DNA of 22,500 nucleotides from Tubiluchus corallicola (taxonomy: Eukaryota > Priapulida > Priapulimorpha > Priapulimorphida > Tubiluchidae), in contig JAQGDQ010000811.1 of the NCBI GenBank assembly GCA_030141605.1, positions 22,501 to 45,000 on the forward strand. The letters run 5' to 3'. Made by a program: the position numbers and the translations under genes. The notes beneath the pieces were generated by a model, which did no database searches, was not told the DNA's origin, and saw nothing but the letters and a program-made list of their open reading frames with translations. Of the stretch, positions 9,190 to 19,136 are shown in pieces (the stretch's first letter is position 1; every line of letters starts with the position of its first letter).

Positions 9190-9970
9190 CCGGCACGGTA
9201 AAATAAATTATTAACATAGATGTATAGTGTTTGAAGTCCTCAGAGCACGCATTTCTCTTGTAACTTACGACGTACGGCGTCTTTAGTTTTAAGGATGCTG
9301 AACACCTACTACATTAGCTTTTCTCATTGAAGGAAAACCGGATGATTGTGTAAACACGAGTTCAGAATAAAGAATGCTCTAAATTATTGAAAACTACAAT
9401 AGCTTATTTTAAATCAAAGCTTAGATTAAATAATAATTACCTTGGATACTCAAATTTTGTCAAAGCTACGCGCGGCTCAGTGAATCTACTAAGATTGGCA
9501 GCGGCGCCTTTTGTCACACTCGAGTTGTCGACAAATAGAAGCCGGTACCGTGATAACCATGATCATGAACTGCAGTGTTAGTTTCTGACATCATATTACG
9601 TAAAGCCCATTTTGCGACATCATACATTTAAGCAGTACTGTAACACCTATGCAAATGTGCCTGACGCGCAAGGGAAGATGCCTGCCATTGCACAAACTGT
9701 GGTTAGTTTCTGACGTAAGCAACAGCTCTGTTCTGTTGCCCTTAATTAACTTTCTAAGCTAATTATTCAAATATAAGGAACAATTGTTAACTTTTATAGG
9801 CAAGAAAATGAATATTTTGAACAGTAAATTAAAATGTGATTGAGTCTAAACAATATTCCGGTTAACCTTTAAACTAGTCGCCTCTCAATACGATTCTACA
9901 GCAGTTAACTTTTTCTTTTTTGCTATTATTTTTTTTCGGAACACTTTTAACGTGTCAATTATCAATCTTT
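9190..9970. other. Intron 4 of the receptor gene, no gene or element recognised
   Basis: AT-rich. The word gttagtttctgac occurs at about 9577 and 9700. A 64-codon plus-strand frame at 9387-9581 resembles nothing and has no supporting signals. Confidence 0.5.
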
Positions 9971-10980
9971 AAAAAGCAAATGATGCAACGAGAATGGGGA
10001 TAGCAAGAAGTTCTTTAAAAAGAAAATGATGCAACGAGAATGGGGATAGCAAGAAGTTCTTTAAAAAGAAAATGATGCAACGAGAATGGGGATAGCAAGA
10101 AGTTCTTTAAAGAGAAAATCATGCAACGTTAATGGGAATAGCAAGAAGTTCTTTAAAAAGAAAATCATGCAACGAGAATGGGGATAGCAAGAAGTTCTTT
10201 AATAAGAAAATGATGCAACGAGAATGGGGATAGCAAGCAGTTCTTTAAAAAGCAAATCATGCAACGAGAATGGGGATAGCAAGAAGTTCTTTAAAAAGAA
10301 AATGATGCAACGAGAATGGGGATAGCAAGAAGTTCTTTAAAAAGAAAATGATGCAACGAGAATGGGGATAGCAAGAAGTTCTTTAAAAAGAAAATGATGC
10401 AACGAGAATGGGGATAGCAAGAAGTTCTTTAAAGAGAAAATCATGCAACGTTAATGGGAATAGCAAGAAGTTCTTTAAAAAGAAAATCATGCAACGAGAA
10501 TGGGGATAGCAAGAAGTTCTTTAAAAAGAAAATGATGCAACGAGAATGGGGATAGCAAGAAGTTCTTTAAAAAGAAAATGATGCAACGAGAATGGGGATA
10601 GCAAGAAGTTCTTTAATAAGAAAATGATGCAACGAGAATGGGGATAGCAAGAAGTTCTTTAAAAAGAAAATGATGCAACGAGAATGGGGATAGCAAGAAG
10701 TTCTTTAAAAAGAAAATGATGCAACGAGAATGGGGATAGCAAGAAGTTCTTTAAAGAGAAAATGATGCTACGAGAATGGGGATAGCAAGAAGTTCTTTAA
10801 AAAGAAAATGATGCAACGAGAATGGGGATAGCAAGAAGTTCTTTAAAAAGAAAATGATGCAACGAGAATGGGGATAGCAAGAAGTTCTTTAAAAAGAAAA
10901 TGATGCAACGAGAATGGGGATAGCAAGAAGTTCTTTAAAAAGAAAATCATGCAACGAGAATGGGGATAGCAAAAGTTGTG
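9971..10980. repeat. 46-bp minisatellite, about 22 copies
   Basis: The unit contains gatgcaacgagaatggggat then agcaagaagttctttaaaaa. Units are in perfect 46-base register from 9971 to 10936, then a partial unit. Sequence variants recur: aaagag replaces aaaaag in units 4, 11 and 18, and units 4 and 11 share four further differences. The array ends about 50 bases from the exon at 11030-11166. Minus-strand open frames through it are by-products. Confidence 0.98.
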
Positions 10981-11029
10981 AAAGTAATGGAGTCTTAGAA
11001 CAATGAATGATGTCAAATTCAAAACACAC

Positions 11030-11166
11030 CACAGAGCTAGTGTTGTGAAGCAAACTTTTATCAACTTTAGCTATCACACCATACTCCTCGTTTGGCAGAA
11101 TGGCAGTTAGGAAGAATTCTGGATCTCTGTCACCTCGTTCATCAATGTAGACGTCACCTGATGCAC
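11030..11166 (-). CDS. Receptor guanylate cyclase, extracellular domain exon (GDVYIDERGDRD)
   Basis: Two bases complete a glycine codon, then 45 codons follow. The acceptor is taccag. The peptide has GASGDVYIDERGDRDPEFFL, matching the family motif G.TG.V.ID.NGDRD..F.L near the end of the ligand domain. A possible N-glycosylation site (NTS) lies close to the exon end. The donor chosen is GTG/GTGTGT (phase 0). A second in-phase GT three bases earlier would remove one valine. Beyond the donor the open frame continues by chance into the 46-bp minisatellite, so a long minus-strand open frame here is not the real protein end. Confidence 0.9.
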
Positions 11167-11214
11167 CTGGTAATAATAAACTCAAATTATCAATATTACA
11201 TAGACCAAAAATCA

Positions 11215-11465
11215 CATAGCCATATTACATATTACATATATTACATATTACATATATTACATAGACCAAAAATCACATAGCCACATTACATATTACATAT
11301 ATTACATATTACATATATTACGTACTACATATATTACATATTACGTATATTAAATAGACGAAAAACACATAGCCATATTACATATTACATATATTACATA
11401 TTGCATATATTACATATTGCATATATTACATATTACATATATTACATATTACGTATATTACATAG
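11215..11465. repeat. (ATTACAT)-type AT-rich array
   Basis: Mixed attacatatt and acatat units with a larger repeat of atagaccaaaaatcacatag (about 11200, 11262 and a variant near 11352). Lies in intron 3, about 50 bases from the exon boundary at 11166. Confidence 0.93.
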
Positions 11466-11708
11466 ACGATAGTAATGATGATGATGGTGGTGTTGATAGT
11501 GGTTGTGATGTGATGATGATGGTGGTGATAATGGCTGTAATGTGATGATGATGGTGGTGTTGATGGTGGTTGTGATGTGATGATGATGTGATGATGATGG
11601 CTGTGATGTGATGATGATGGTGGTGATGATGGCTGTGATGTGATGATGATGGTGGTGATGATGGCTGTGATGTGATGATGATGGTGGTGATGATGGTTGT
11701 GACGTGAT
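11466..11708. repeat. GATGGT-rich array with 32-bp periodicity
   Basis: Units of ctgtgatgtgatgatgatgg then tggtgatgatgg. Starts at 11601, 11633 and 11665 give a 32-base period. The histidine/threonine-rich minus-strand frames are array artefacts. Confidence 0.93.
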
Positions 11709-11776
11709 GTTTAGTATAGCGGAACATAGTTTAACATCGTTTAAAATGAAAACGAACAAAAAATCCTTTCAACCCT

Positions 11777-11992
11777 ATTACTATGCTGAAACCAACCCAA
11801 ACCAACACGTGTTTAAAGACAAGAAAAGGGCTACCTGAAGTAGGTATCAGCAAAATCGCCTTAAGAAATTATACAGCAAAATTGCTGAAAAGTAATATAA
11901 TTTCTTAAGGCGATTTTTCTGAAACCTACCTCAGGTAGCCCTTTTCTTGTCCTTAAACACGTGTTGGTTTGGGTTGCTTTCAGCATAGTAAT
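11777..11992. mobile_element. 216-bp hairpin (MITE-like) element
   Basis: Arms 11777-11873 and 11896-11992 are inverted copies with about six mismatches in 97 bases and a 22-base loop. The ends read attactatgctgaaa. Landmarks are accaacacgtgtttaa, gacaagaaaagggctacctg and cgccttaagaaattata. No coding capacity. It lies in intron 3 of the receptor gene. A target duplication is not clear. Confidence 0.92.
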
Positions 11993-12538
11993 GAGGCGAC
12001 CAGTAAATTACAACAGAATGAATCATTTTAAATTTCTATTTTAACCGGTCCTTAAAGACAATGCATGTTTGGGTTTTCAAAAACCAAATTCGAAACTCGA
12101 TTAAATTTTGCTCTTTCTTTGCTCTTTATTCGCCAAAACATGTCATTCCATCTAAACATAAGAAATTAGTGCCAAAAATAACAAAAAATACTAATAGCCA
12201 AAAGTCAATTTTACATAATTAAGAGTTATACACTGCACTTTCATATTAATTAATACCTAGCTGTTATTTTAAACTAAATTTAAGTTTATTAAAGTAATTA
12301 GAGAATATACATACGTTATTACCCCCAAATCATGAGCAATTGTAACAGATAACGACAATATCTTATAACTTATCATGACACGTCTTCACTTCACAGTAGG
12401 CCTCTGACCCAGATCAAATTGATCACGTGATTGGGCCAAAAATCACCACAAGGTGGCCAAAGCCGACAACAAGCGAAGGCCGCCAAGCACGCCAATGCAA
12501 GATTTCCAGTACAATGCATGAAGGTTATTGAGACGTAC
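11993..12538. other. Intron 3 of the receptor gene, no gene recognised
   Basis: AT-rich until about 12400, then a GC-richer 130 bp (ggtggccaaagccgac near 12453) directly before the exon donor on the plus-strand side. No frame or repeat partner supports a feature there. Confidence 0.5.
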
Positions 12539-12674
12539 CATGAAATGAGCGTCCTCTTATGTAATTCATCAAGACTGATCCATCATAAGGGTCTCCACTG
12601 TTAGCTAATGTTTCGCTGACAGCCAGGACGTAGAGATACATGGCGTCATGCAAGTATGGTGAATACGGGTTACC
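12539..12674 (-). CDS. Receptor guanylate cyclase, extracellular domain exon (YLHDA)
   Basis: Forty-five codons plus one base (enters phase 0, leaves phase 1). The acceptor is tttcag, the donor G/GTACGT. The peptide starts GNPYSPYLHDAMYLYVLAVS, continues with ETLANSGDPYDGS and ends NYIRGRSFHG once joined. This is the strongly conserved stretch of natriuretic-type receptors: YLHDA...LYA.A.NET....G....DG..I...M..R.F.G. It forms helices in the second lobe of the ligand-binding domain. It is one of the two most diagnostic exons in the window. Confidence 0.92.
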
Positions 12675-12996
12675 CTGAAATATAGCAGGCACTTAATATT
12701 TAGGACATAGTGAAAAAACTTTCTCACGAATCTCTTTGGAACTCTACCTATAATGGAGAAGACGGTCACCTTCAAGATTTTAGCCTCATTGGATATTAGG
12801 AACACGTGTCTCCATCTGTTGGCTTGTTCACATACTATGGTGTCACGTGGTGTATCACAAAAAGCAAACAGTTTTTGGACAATTGTTTAAGAAGTTTACC
12901 CATCTGAAGGGTTCACAAGAAAATGTTCTCACGTAAATTTCCGTGTTGAGAATATGTGTTTCCATATAGTGGCACATTGGCACATTTTGTACAAAG
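12675..12996. other. Intron 2 of the receptor gene, no gene recognised
   Basis: Contains cacgtgtctccatctgttgg near 12802 and a related tatgtgtttccatatagtgg near 12954, hinting at an old internal duplication. Nothing else seen. Confidence 0.45.
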
Positions 12997-13616
12997 TGGC
13001 GTCTCGCAGCTAGAATAGCTAAAATTAGTGGATGTGCTGCTTCAGAACATTTTTAGCCATTGCTTTAATACAGCGTAAAACGTAACAAACATATATAATT
13101 TTAATGCTGCAGTTATGTTTGAAGATCGGGTGTTGAACAACCTCTTTTATTAACTGCAACTTTCTCATGGAGAGACAACTGTGAAAAATTAAGCTGTTGT
13201 AGTTCACTTACAGTCACAGAACTTATTTCTTGGAGATTCAAGACGTCCATTATTAAATAATTTACGTTTTGAGACCACACGCGCTAAGTTTACATTTTAT
13301 CACATCCAAGAATATGACGGTACACGATAAGCACGTTGCAATTGTTACTGTGATAGAGACAGTACTTTTCTACCTAGCAACAGCACTAGTGTACAGTGTG
13401 TTATCTTGGACATGCGCGCATGACCGCATGCGCACAACAGCTAAACACCACGTTGTTTGGGCTGTGAAGCAAACAGTACCACCCTCACGTGCTCCCGTTC
13501 CAGACAAGTAAAAAAAGAACTAAAGAAAAAAGACTTATTGTATTGAATATTATTGATAATAATGAGTGAAGACAGGGGGTGCTGCAGTTCCACAGTACCT
13601 ATACACGAGCCGCCAC
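12997..13616 (+). repeat. Dispersed repeat family A, copy 2
   Basis: Same order of landmarks as 411-920, about 110 bp longer because of internal insertions. It includes ccgcatgcgcacaacagcta, ctcacgtgctcc, cagggggtgctgcagt and the cctatacacgagccgccac end. The palindrome of copy 1 has lost its symmetry here. Lies in intron 2. Confidence 0.75.
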
Positions 13617-14650
13617 TGTTTGCACGTGCACTTGCACACCATTGTGTGTGTGCTGTGAAGACCCACTGACTAAAGACATGAAGTTTCATCTGTTTCTCGA
13701 AAATTTAAACACGTGTAATCTTTAATGTGATTTGCCATAACTTGCAGTAGCCTAACCTCAGAATATCTGCACATGTAAGAAACTTTTAGTGAATGGCAAT
13801 TTGTAAAAAGTCATCAAAGCGGATTCCTCCAGTTTAATCTTTTGTCCATCCATTAACCAGATCCAACTCATGTTTTGTCACGCGTTATTCACGTGATCTT
13901 CAATAACTTGCTGCTAAAGTCAAGGAGGAGTCAGAGTTCAACTCTTTTTCCAAAGAAATGATATTTGACTTTGAACCACCTAAACAAGGTTAATAACTTC
14001 ATCCGATTCACTCAGGGGCGTGTTAACCAATAGGGTAACTAGGCTGCAGCCTAGGGCGCCAAAGTTTGAGGGCGTCACATTTTAGAAAAAGTCCTTATTC
14101 TCCTCGGAAAATGTGTATACTTTCATATTCATGCAAACTGTGAAGGGCACATTTTATAAGACATCACAGGTAGTTACTGAGCTCTGCTTTTCGAAAGTGC
14201 CACATAACGAACAGGTGCAAGTGTGCAGCCTGCTAGCATATAAGCGCTATGCAAATACATGTAATTAATAATGACCACGTAGAAACTAGGTCAATAGCGT
14301 TTCTAATACACCACAAGTAATTGTTTAATCTGCTCATTACATAAACAACCATAAGTTCACAATAGAGATGGGCGGACATCAACCTAGTGCGTCGTAAAGT
14401 CTTGATACCGCCCTGGACTTTACTCAAATTTGATTAGCAGTTTCCTACAGTTATTCAGTTATTAAATGAAATGCTTTCAGTAACGGAATGTAAGTCAATA
14501 AATACATAAACAAGCAGACAAACAAGCAAATAAATAAATATTTTATTTTCCATTATACTAGACGTTCCAGTTTACATCTGGGTTTCAAACAGCGTCTAAA
14601 TTTTGGAAAATAAAACTGTTTGCTACAAACTTCAGCAAATGAAATTTATC
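13617..14650. other. Intron 2 of the receptor gene, no gene recognised
   Basis: AT-rich with no exon signal. 14014-14075 begins caggggcgtgttaacc and contains gcagcctagggcgcc, wording often seen at ends of decayed DNA transposons, but no matching end was found. Short (AAAT)n runs appear from about 14500. Confidence 0.45.
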
Positions 14651-14664
14651 TAATACATCTTTAG

Positions 14665-15115
14665 CAAACAAATAAATCAGTAAATAAATGAATGAATAAA
14701 TGAATGCATGATTGAATGAATGAATGAATGAATGAATGAATGAATGAATGAATGAATGAATGAATGAATGAATGAATAAATAAATAAATAAATAAATAAA
14801 TGAATGAATGAATGAATGAATGAATGAATGAATGAATGAATGAATGAATGAATGAATGAATGAATGAATAAATAAATAAATAAATAAATATTGAATGAAT
14901 AAATAAATAAATAAATAAATAAATAAACAAATAAATAAAGAAAGAAAGAATAAATGAATGAATGAATGAATGAATAAATAAATAAATAAATAAATAAATA
15001 ATGAATGAATGAATGAATGAATGAATGAATGAATGAATGAATGAATGAATGAATGAATGAATGAATGAATGAATGAATGAATGAATGAATGAATAAATAA
15101 ATAAATAAATAAGTA
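14665..15115. repeat. (AATG)n / (AAAT)n compound tetranucleotide array
   Basis: Alternating blocks of gaat and aaat repeats, at least three cycles of each, with breaks near 14890, 14938 and 15000 that change register. Repeated FIHS/YLFI minus-strand frames are artefacts. Confidence 0.97.
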
Positions 15116-15187
15116 AATTAGAAGTTTAAATAGGCTTTGAACAATAATATATACTTATTGTTAGCAACTTTGCATGTAAGCATTTTG

Positions 15188-15427
15188 CAGCATTACTCCC
15201 CCAAGAAAGCTTATTTCAAAATAAAATATAAACGTGCTAGGCTGTTACAGCATTACTCCCGTAAGAAAGCTTATTTCAAAATAAACTATAAACGTGCTAG
15301 GCTGTTACAGCATTACTCCCGCAAGAAAGCTTATTTCAAAATAAAATATAAACGTGCTAGGCTGTTACAGCATTACTCCCGTAAGAAAGCTTATTTCAAA
15401 ATAAACTATACGCTTGCTAGGCTAGGG
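15188..15427. repeat. Four tandem 60-bp repeats
   Basis: Exactly 60 bases per unit, each with cagcattactccc, aagaaagcttatttcaaa and cgtgctaggctgtta. Units 1 and 3 share caag and aaaatata. Units 2 and 4 share gtaag and aaactata, so the array is a duplicated 120-bp dimer. Since 60 is divisible by three, a 136-codon plus-strand frame from 15137 stays open and repeats a 20-residue unit (QHYSRKKAYFKIKYKRAR). That alone does not make it a gene: there is no homology and it lies in intron 2, antisense. Confidence 0.95.
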
Positions 15428-15668
15428 ATAGATTGCATACCAATATTTCACAGTTGTTACACTGATCGACACATGCTTGTTGATCCGTTGATTGGTGCAT
15501 CTCATGGGAAAAGGTCCTGCTCGTCTAGGTACAAAAACAGTGACTAATCTATAGTAAACGGTTAAGAAGTGTGCTCAAGTTTCATCAAAAAGTGCAGCAA
15601 TTTAAGGATGAAGCTAATTAAAAATGATTTTCTCGAGCTTTTTTAAGATTAATAAATTTCGAAATTAC

Positions 15669-15773
15669 CTTGGTGGTGTCTTCAGAAAGTGGGTAGTCCC
15701 ATGGCTGATCCCTCATTCGGAGTGGTATCTCTGAGCGGAATGACTCGAAGCTCTCTTTTTCGGCTTGCCCTAC
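15669..15773 (-). CDS. Receptor guanylate cyclase, extracellular domain exon
   Basis: Thirty-five codons enter and leave in phase 0, with donor AAG/GTAATT. It begins VGQAEKESFESFRSEIP and ends DYPLSEDTTK. Receptor cyclases have at this place a charged helix (typically ..E.F...V) followed by an N/D-Y-x-L/P loop before the conserved YLHDA segment, which is how the next exon starts. The acceptor used here (ttcaaag) has a weak pyrimidine tract. An alternative AG four bases further in would break the phase with the upstream exon, so the first AG was chosen. This is the least conserved exon, and its assignment rests mainly on position, phase and the flanking exons. Confidence 0.76.
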
Positions 15774-16604
15774 CTTTGAACATCAAAATACCAGTTTTCT
15801 ATTTTTTATAAAAACAAACACTAAACATAGAGGACTTTAATATTCTAGCATCAAATTATCAAGAAAGTGTTAAAGAATACTAAAAGTCTAATTTTATAAC
15901 CCAGTATCCAGTTTTCTGGCTAGAAACTAATACTGCGATTGTAAAAAAACTTGTATTTTCAAACTCCGATAGTAGCCCGTAGAAGCACACATTTTGCTTC
16001 GAGATTTTTCTGTTGGCAAGCCCAGATCTTCGCCAGTAAGAGCCATCTATTAGATTTAAACATAACTGTGTTCTTGCAAAGTCCATAGCAACCAACAGTG
16101 CTTCTTTAGAAACACGACCAAAAAAGAATGGCTGACTTTAACAGTGATTTTCTCAAGGTTATTTTTCAGTGTGCAGCCTGCACCTCAACTTCAACGTGGA
16201 GTATCTCAGCTTAGAAATAACATAGAGCGATGAACTTGGTATCAAAATGACTCCCATGAAAGGGATTCAGGATGTTTGAATAATTTGTAAAGTTTAAAGT
16301 TTAATTCCTGAATTATGGACGTTTTGTTACGGAAGCACACTATAATTGGCGATCAGCTCAGCATCAAATGACAATCTTGGTAGCCTATTAAACTGATAAT
16401 CATGAATGTAAATCTATGACTACAAATCTATGACCACAAACAAACAACTCAAGTTCAACTAAGAATCCCCCTATTGAGTTTTTTCACCATGACCCCAACG
16501 TGTGGCACCTAGTCACTTCCGTGCTCATTGGCGCACCTTTAAATTGGGACTTGCCATCGTTTCTTATAACGAGACGTGAGCCTAAATACACACGTCTAGC
16601 TCAT
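15774..16604. other. Intron 1 of the receptor gene, no gene recognised
   Basis: A minus-strand frame of 71 codons at 15880-16095 has mixed composition but no recognised domain and no splice sites that fit the receptor frame. The rest is unremarkable AT-rich sequence. Confidence 0.5.
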
Positions 16605-17003
16605 CAATAGGAGTGAGAATCGAATCGAATCGAATACGTGACTTTCGAATTCGAATCGAACCGAACTTCAGTAGTTCGAATTCCAATCGAGATTGAAAGA
16701 TTTTCGAACGAGTTTTCGAACCACCAGTAAAAAATTTGTCTTACAAAGATCATGCATATTGCTCGATTTTGTTCTGCAGTAAAATCACTAATAATTTGTT
16801 TAAAATTGTGTACAGATCGCAAGCAAATTATGCTAATTGCATGCCGTTTCAATCGTTTTAATGATAAAAAACGTACGTGATTGAAGTGCTTAATTATTCG
16901 AATCTATAGTTTTAGGTTCGAATCGAATTCGCACTAAATAAACTTGTTCGAAACGAAGTTCGAACGATTCGAACTTCGAACTCGAACGTTCGATGCTCAC
17001 CAC
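16605..17003. mobile_element. Short TTCGAA-rich element with inverted ends
   Basis: The left end reads gtgagaatcgaatcgaat and the right end, inverted, ggtgagcatcgaacg. Both terminal 90-bp regions are dense in TTCGAA and ATTCGAATCGAA words that can pair with each other, around about 200 bp of AT-rich centre. The flanks gctcatca and tctcatta differ at two of eight positions and could be an 8-base target duplication, which would suggest a hAT-type non-autonomous element. The exact ends are uncertain. Confidence 0.55.
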
Positions 17004-17337
17004 ATCTCATTAAAGCCCACTAAATTCATGTCAAACGACATCGTTGTTCTTCGCTACAATTTCCAGAATTCACGAATCGAAATTGAAGTTTTCCTGGACA
17101 GGTTTTGCAAAATTTAGGTTGTGGAATTCCGTTAAGAAGCACAAAGTTCACGCGTATTTCTCTGCTGCACCTCGAGTCAGAGACTTTTGACTCAGAGAGT
17201 TATTTGTGCAGAAGTTGATGGACATCAGATTTAGCATCTTAATATCGTATGTATTAATTTCGCTGGTATGTTATATATTTATAATAATATTTATTATAAT
17301 ATTGTCAATGGATAGATAGCCCGTTCAGCGATGGGTG
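17004..17337. other. Intron 1 of the receptor gene, no gene recognised
   Basis: AT-rich. A small AT palindromic stretch (tataataatatttattata) lies at 17279-17298. Confidence 0.45.
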
Positions 17338-17541
17338 TCATAGGCATATTTTGAATTCGCGAGAGGGCCACGGGGTCCCGCAACGGGCGTTTTCTCGGAC
17401 CCAACTCGCGATTTTTTCGAAATTTTGACCAAACAGCCTGCGGAAAAAACGTTCTAGCGGCGCCTGGTGGGACTCTCGGAAGGAGATATATGGCTCTTTA
17501 GAAAGAGGAAGAACAGGGCTACACGATGGTGTGAGCTGCAT
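17338..17541. other. GC-richer island of unknown nature
   Basis: About 200 bp with gggccacggggtcccgcaac, gcggcgcctggtgggactct and open reading on the minus strand for 67 codons. It stands out from the AT-rich surroundings. The frame shows no family I know, and its ends do not fit splice phases of the receptor. A decayed repeat or captured sequence is as likely as an exon. Confidence 0.4.
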
Positions 17542-18252
17542 TTTAGGACACGTCCACTGAGAGGAGTACCGACGAGTTAATTACATGTTCTATTTTCGGC
17601 AATTTTCGCTTAGAAAACTGCTGACGCAAAGCCATTGTTGTGACGTCATTCATTATACTCTGTCTATAACCTTATAACTTTAATTCAGTAAAAGCTGCTG
17701 CTGTTGGCTTTGCGTTAGGTAAGTAAACGAACACTAGGTAGGATGTTCGCGTATTTTTGATTATACGTGTATTTATAAGCAAAATTTTTGCGGGGCCTTT
17801 GCTAGTATATTATTAAAATATTATTAAGACCTGTTTACATCTAGTTTAGTTTAAACTTTATTTATTTATAGTGGAATTACAAAACAGATTGGATCTGATA
17901 CAGGTATCTCCACGGTGCAAGTGCTGAGTGCAAAGTGTTAATAAAAGGATAATGGACATTATGACTAATAATTATCAAACTCGATTTGATAAAACAATTG
18001 ATTCAATCTTAACCAGCAGATGGTGATTAAACTTACATACATGAACAATATAAACACAATATTTTAATAACAACATTAATAATAAAAATACATTTACAAA
18101 GTAAATTGGCTGGTTAATTATTTAACAGTAAATTATATTGTATCGTGAAGCGAAAAGTTGATTTAATAAACTGCTGTAATGAATTATGGATAATAATTTA
18201 CATCTGGAACGTGTTTTGCTGTGATCACAGCTTCTTCATCACGATCTGTTTT
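17542..18252. other. Intron 1 of the receptor gene, no gene recognised
   Basis: AT-rich. It contains ttgtgacgtcattcattata near 17638 (a CRE-like TGACGTCA word, probably chance). No repeat partner noticed. Confidence 0.45.
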
Positions 18253-18622
18253 GCAACATTTTCCACTAGCAGCTTCAGAACTGTTGCAAAATAAACTCTT
18301 TGTTTTCGACAAGTCACAGAGGATTTGGAATTCAATCGATTTTGGTGAATCCGACGTTTAGAGGGAGCCACAAGACAACAGAATTCACAACACACAAGCC
18401 ATTCTTCGGTTCATTAATTAAAATTAATTAAAATGACGTAAATGTCATTGTCATTTCATTAATTGTCATTACATAGTTGTCATGGTCATCATCGTCGTCG
18501 TCGTCTTCATCATTGTTGTCATGGCATCATCGTCATCATCATCGTTGCCGTCGTCATCATTGCCATAATTACTATCATCACGTTTACCTTGGTCATCATC
18601 ATCATCGTCACCGTCGTCATCG

Positions 18623-18657
<35 letters not shown>

Positions 18658-18671
18658 GAAGTCGTAGTCAA

Positions 18672-18711
<40 letters not shown>

Positions 18712-19136
18712 GTAGTCGTAGTCAACATCATCATCATCGTAGTCGTAGTCAACATCATCATCATCGTAGTCGTAGTCAACATCATCATCATCGTAGTCGT
18801 AGCCACCATCATCATCATCGTAGTCGTAGTCACCATCATCATCATCGTAGTAGTAGTCGCCATCATCATCATTGTAGTCGTGGACGCCGTCATCATCATT
18901 ATCGTAGTCATAGTCACCATCGTAATCCTCCTTCCTCTTCCTCTTTCTCCGCCTCCTCCCCCTCCTCATCATCATCATCATCACCATCGAACGTCACTGT
19001 CGTTATCGTCATCGTTGTCATCATTATTATAGTCTTGGCGATGGTTTTGAAAAAGATGACAAACCATCTTTTGCACCTAGAATGTTTTTTGCTTTTGTCC
19101 GCATTTATTCATCATCTTTATCAACAAATTTGTCTG
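18253..19136. repeat. Tandem duplication unit 1 with ATC/GTAGTC array
   Basis: It starts with about 135 bp (gcaacattttcc, agcagctt, agaactgttg, tttggaattcaatc) that recurs at 19137-19252. The array (about 18470-18990) is made of ATC runs and 27-bp units of four to five ATC plus gtagtcgtagtcaa, ending in a CCTCTTCCTCTTT pyrimidine stretch. Acidic DDDDVDYDYD, histidine/serine and isoleucine/valine frames here come from the array. Confidence 0.85.

Noticed and set aside
9971-10980. CRISPR-like regular array (46-bp units)
   Set aside because: Units are head to tail with no unique spacers, in an intron of an animal gene; a minisatellite.
10889-11215. 108-codon minus-strand frame as a complete small protein
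   Set aside because: Its first part is intron and true exon (11166-11030); its C-terminal part is the 46-bp minisatellite read past the splice donor.
14661-14930. 89-codon FIHSFIHS frame
   Set aside because: Translation of the AATG/AAAT array.
15880-16095. Additional receptor exon just upstream of 15773
   Set aside because: The 71-codon frame has no family motif, and the exons on each side already join in phase 0 without it.
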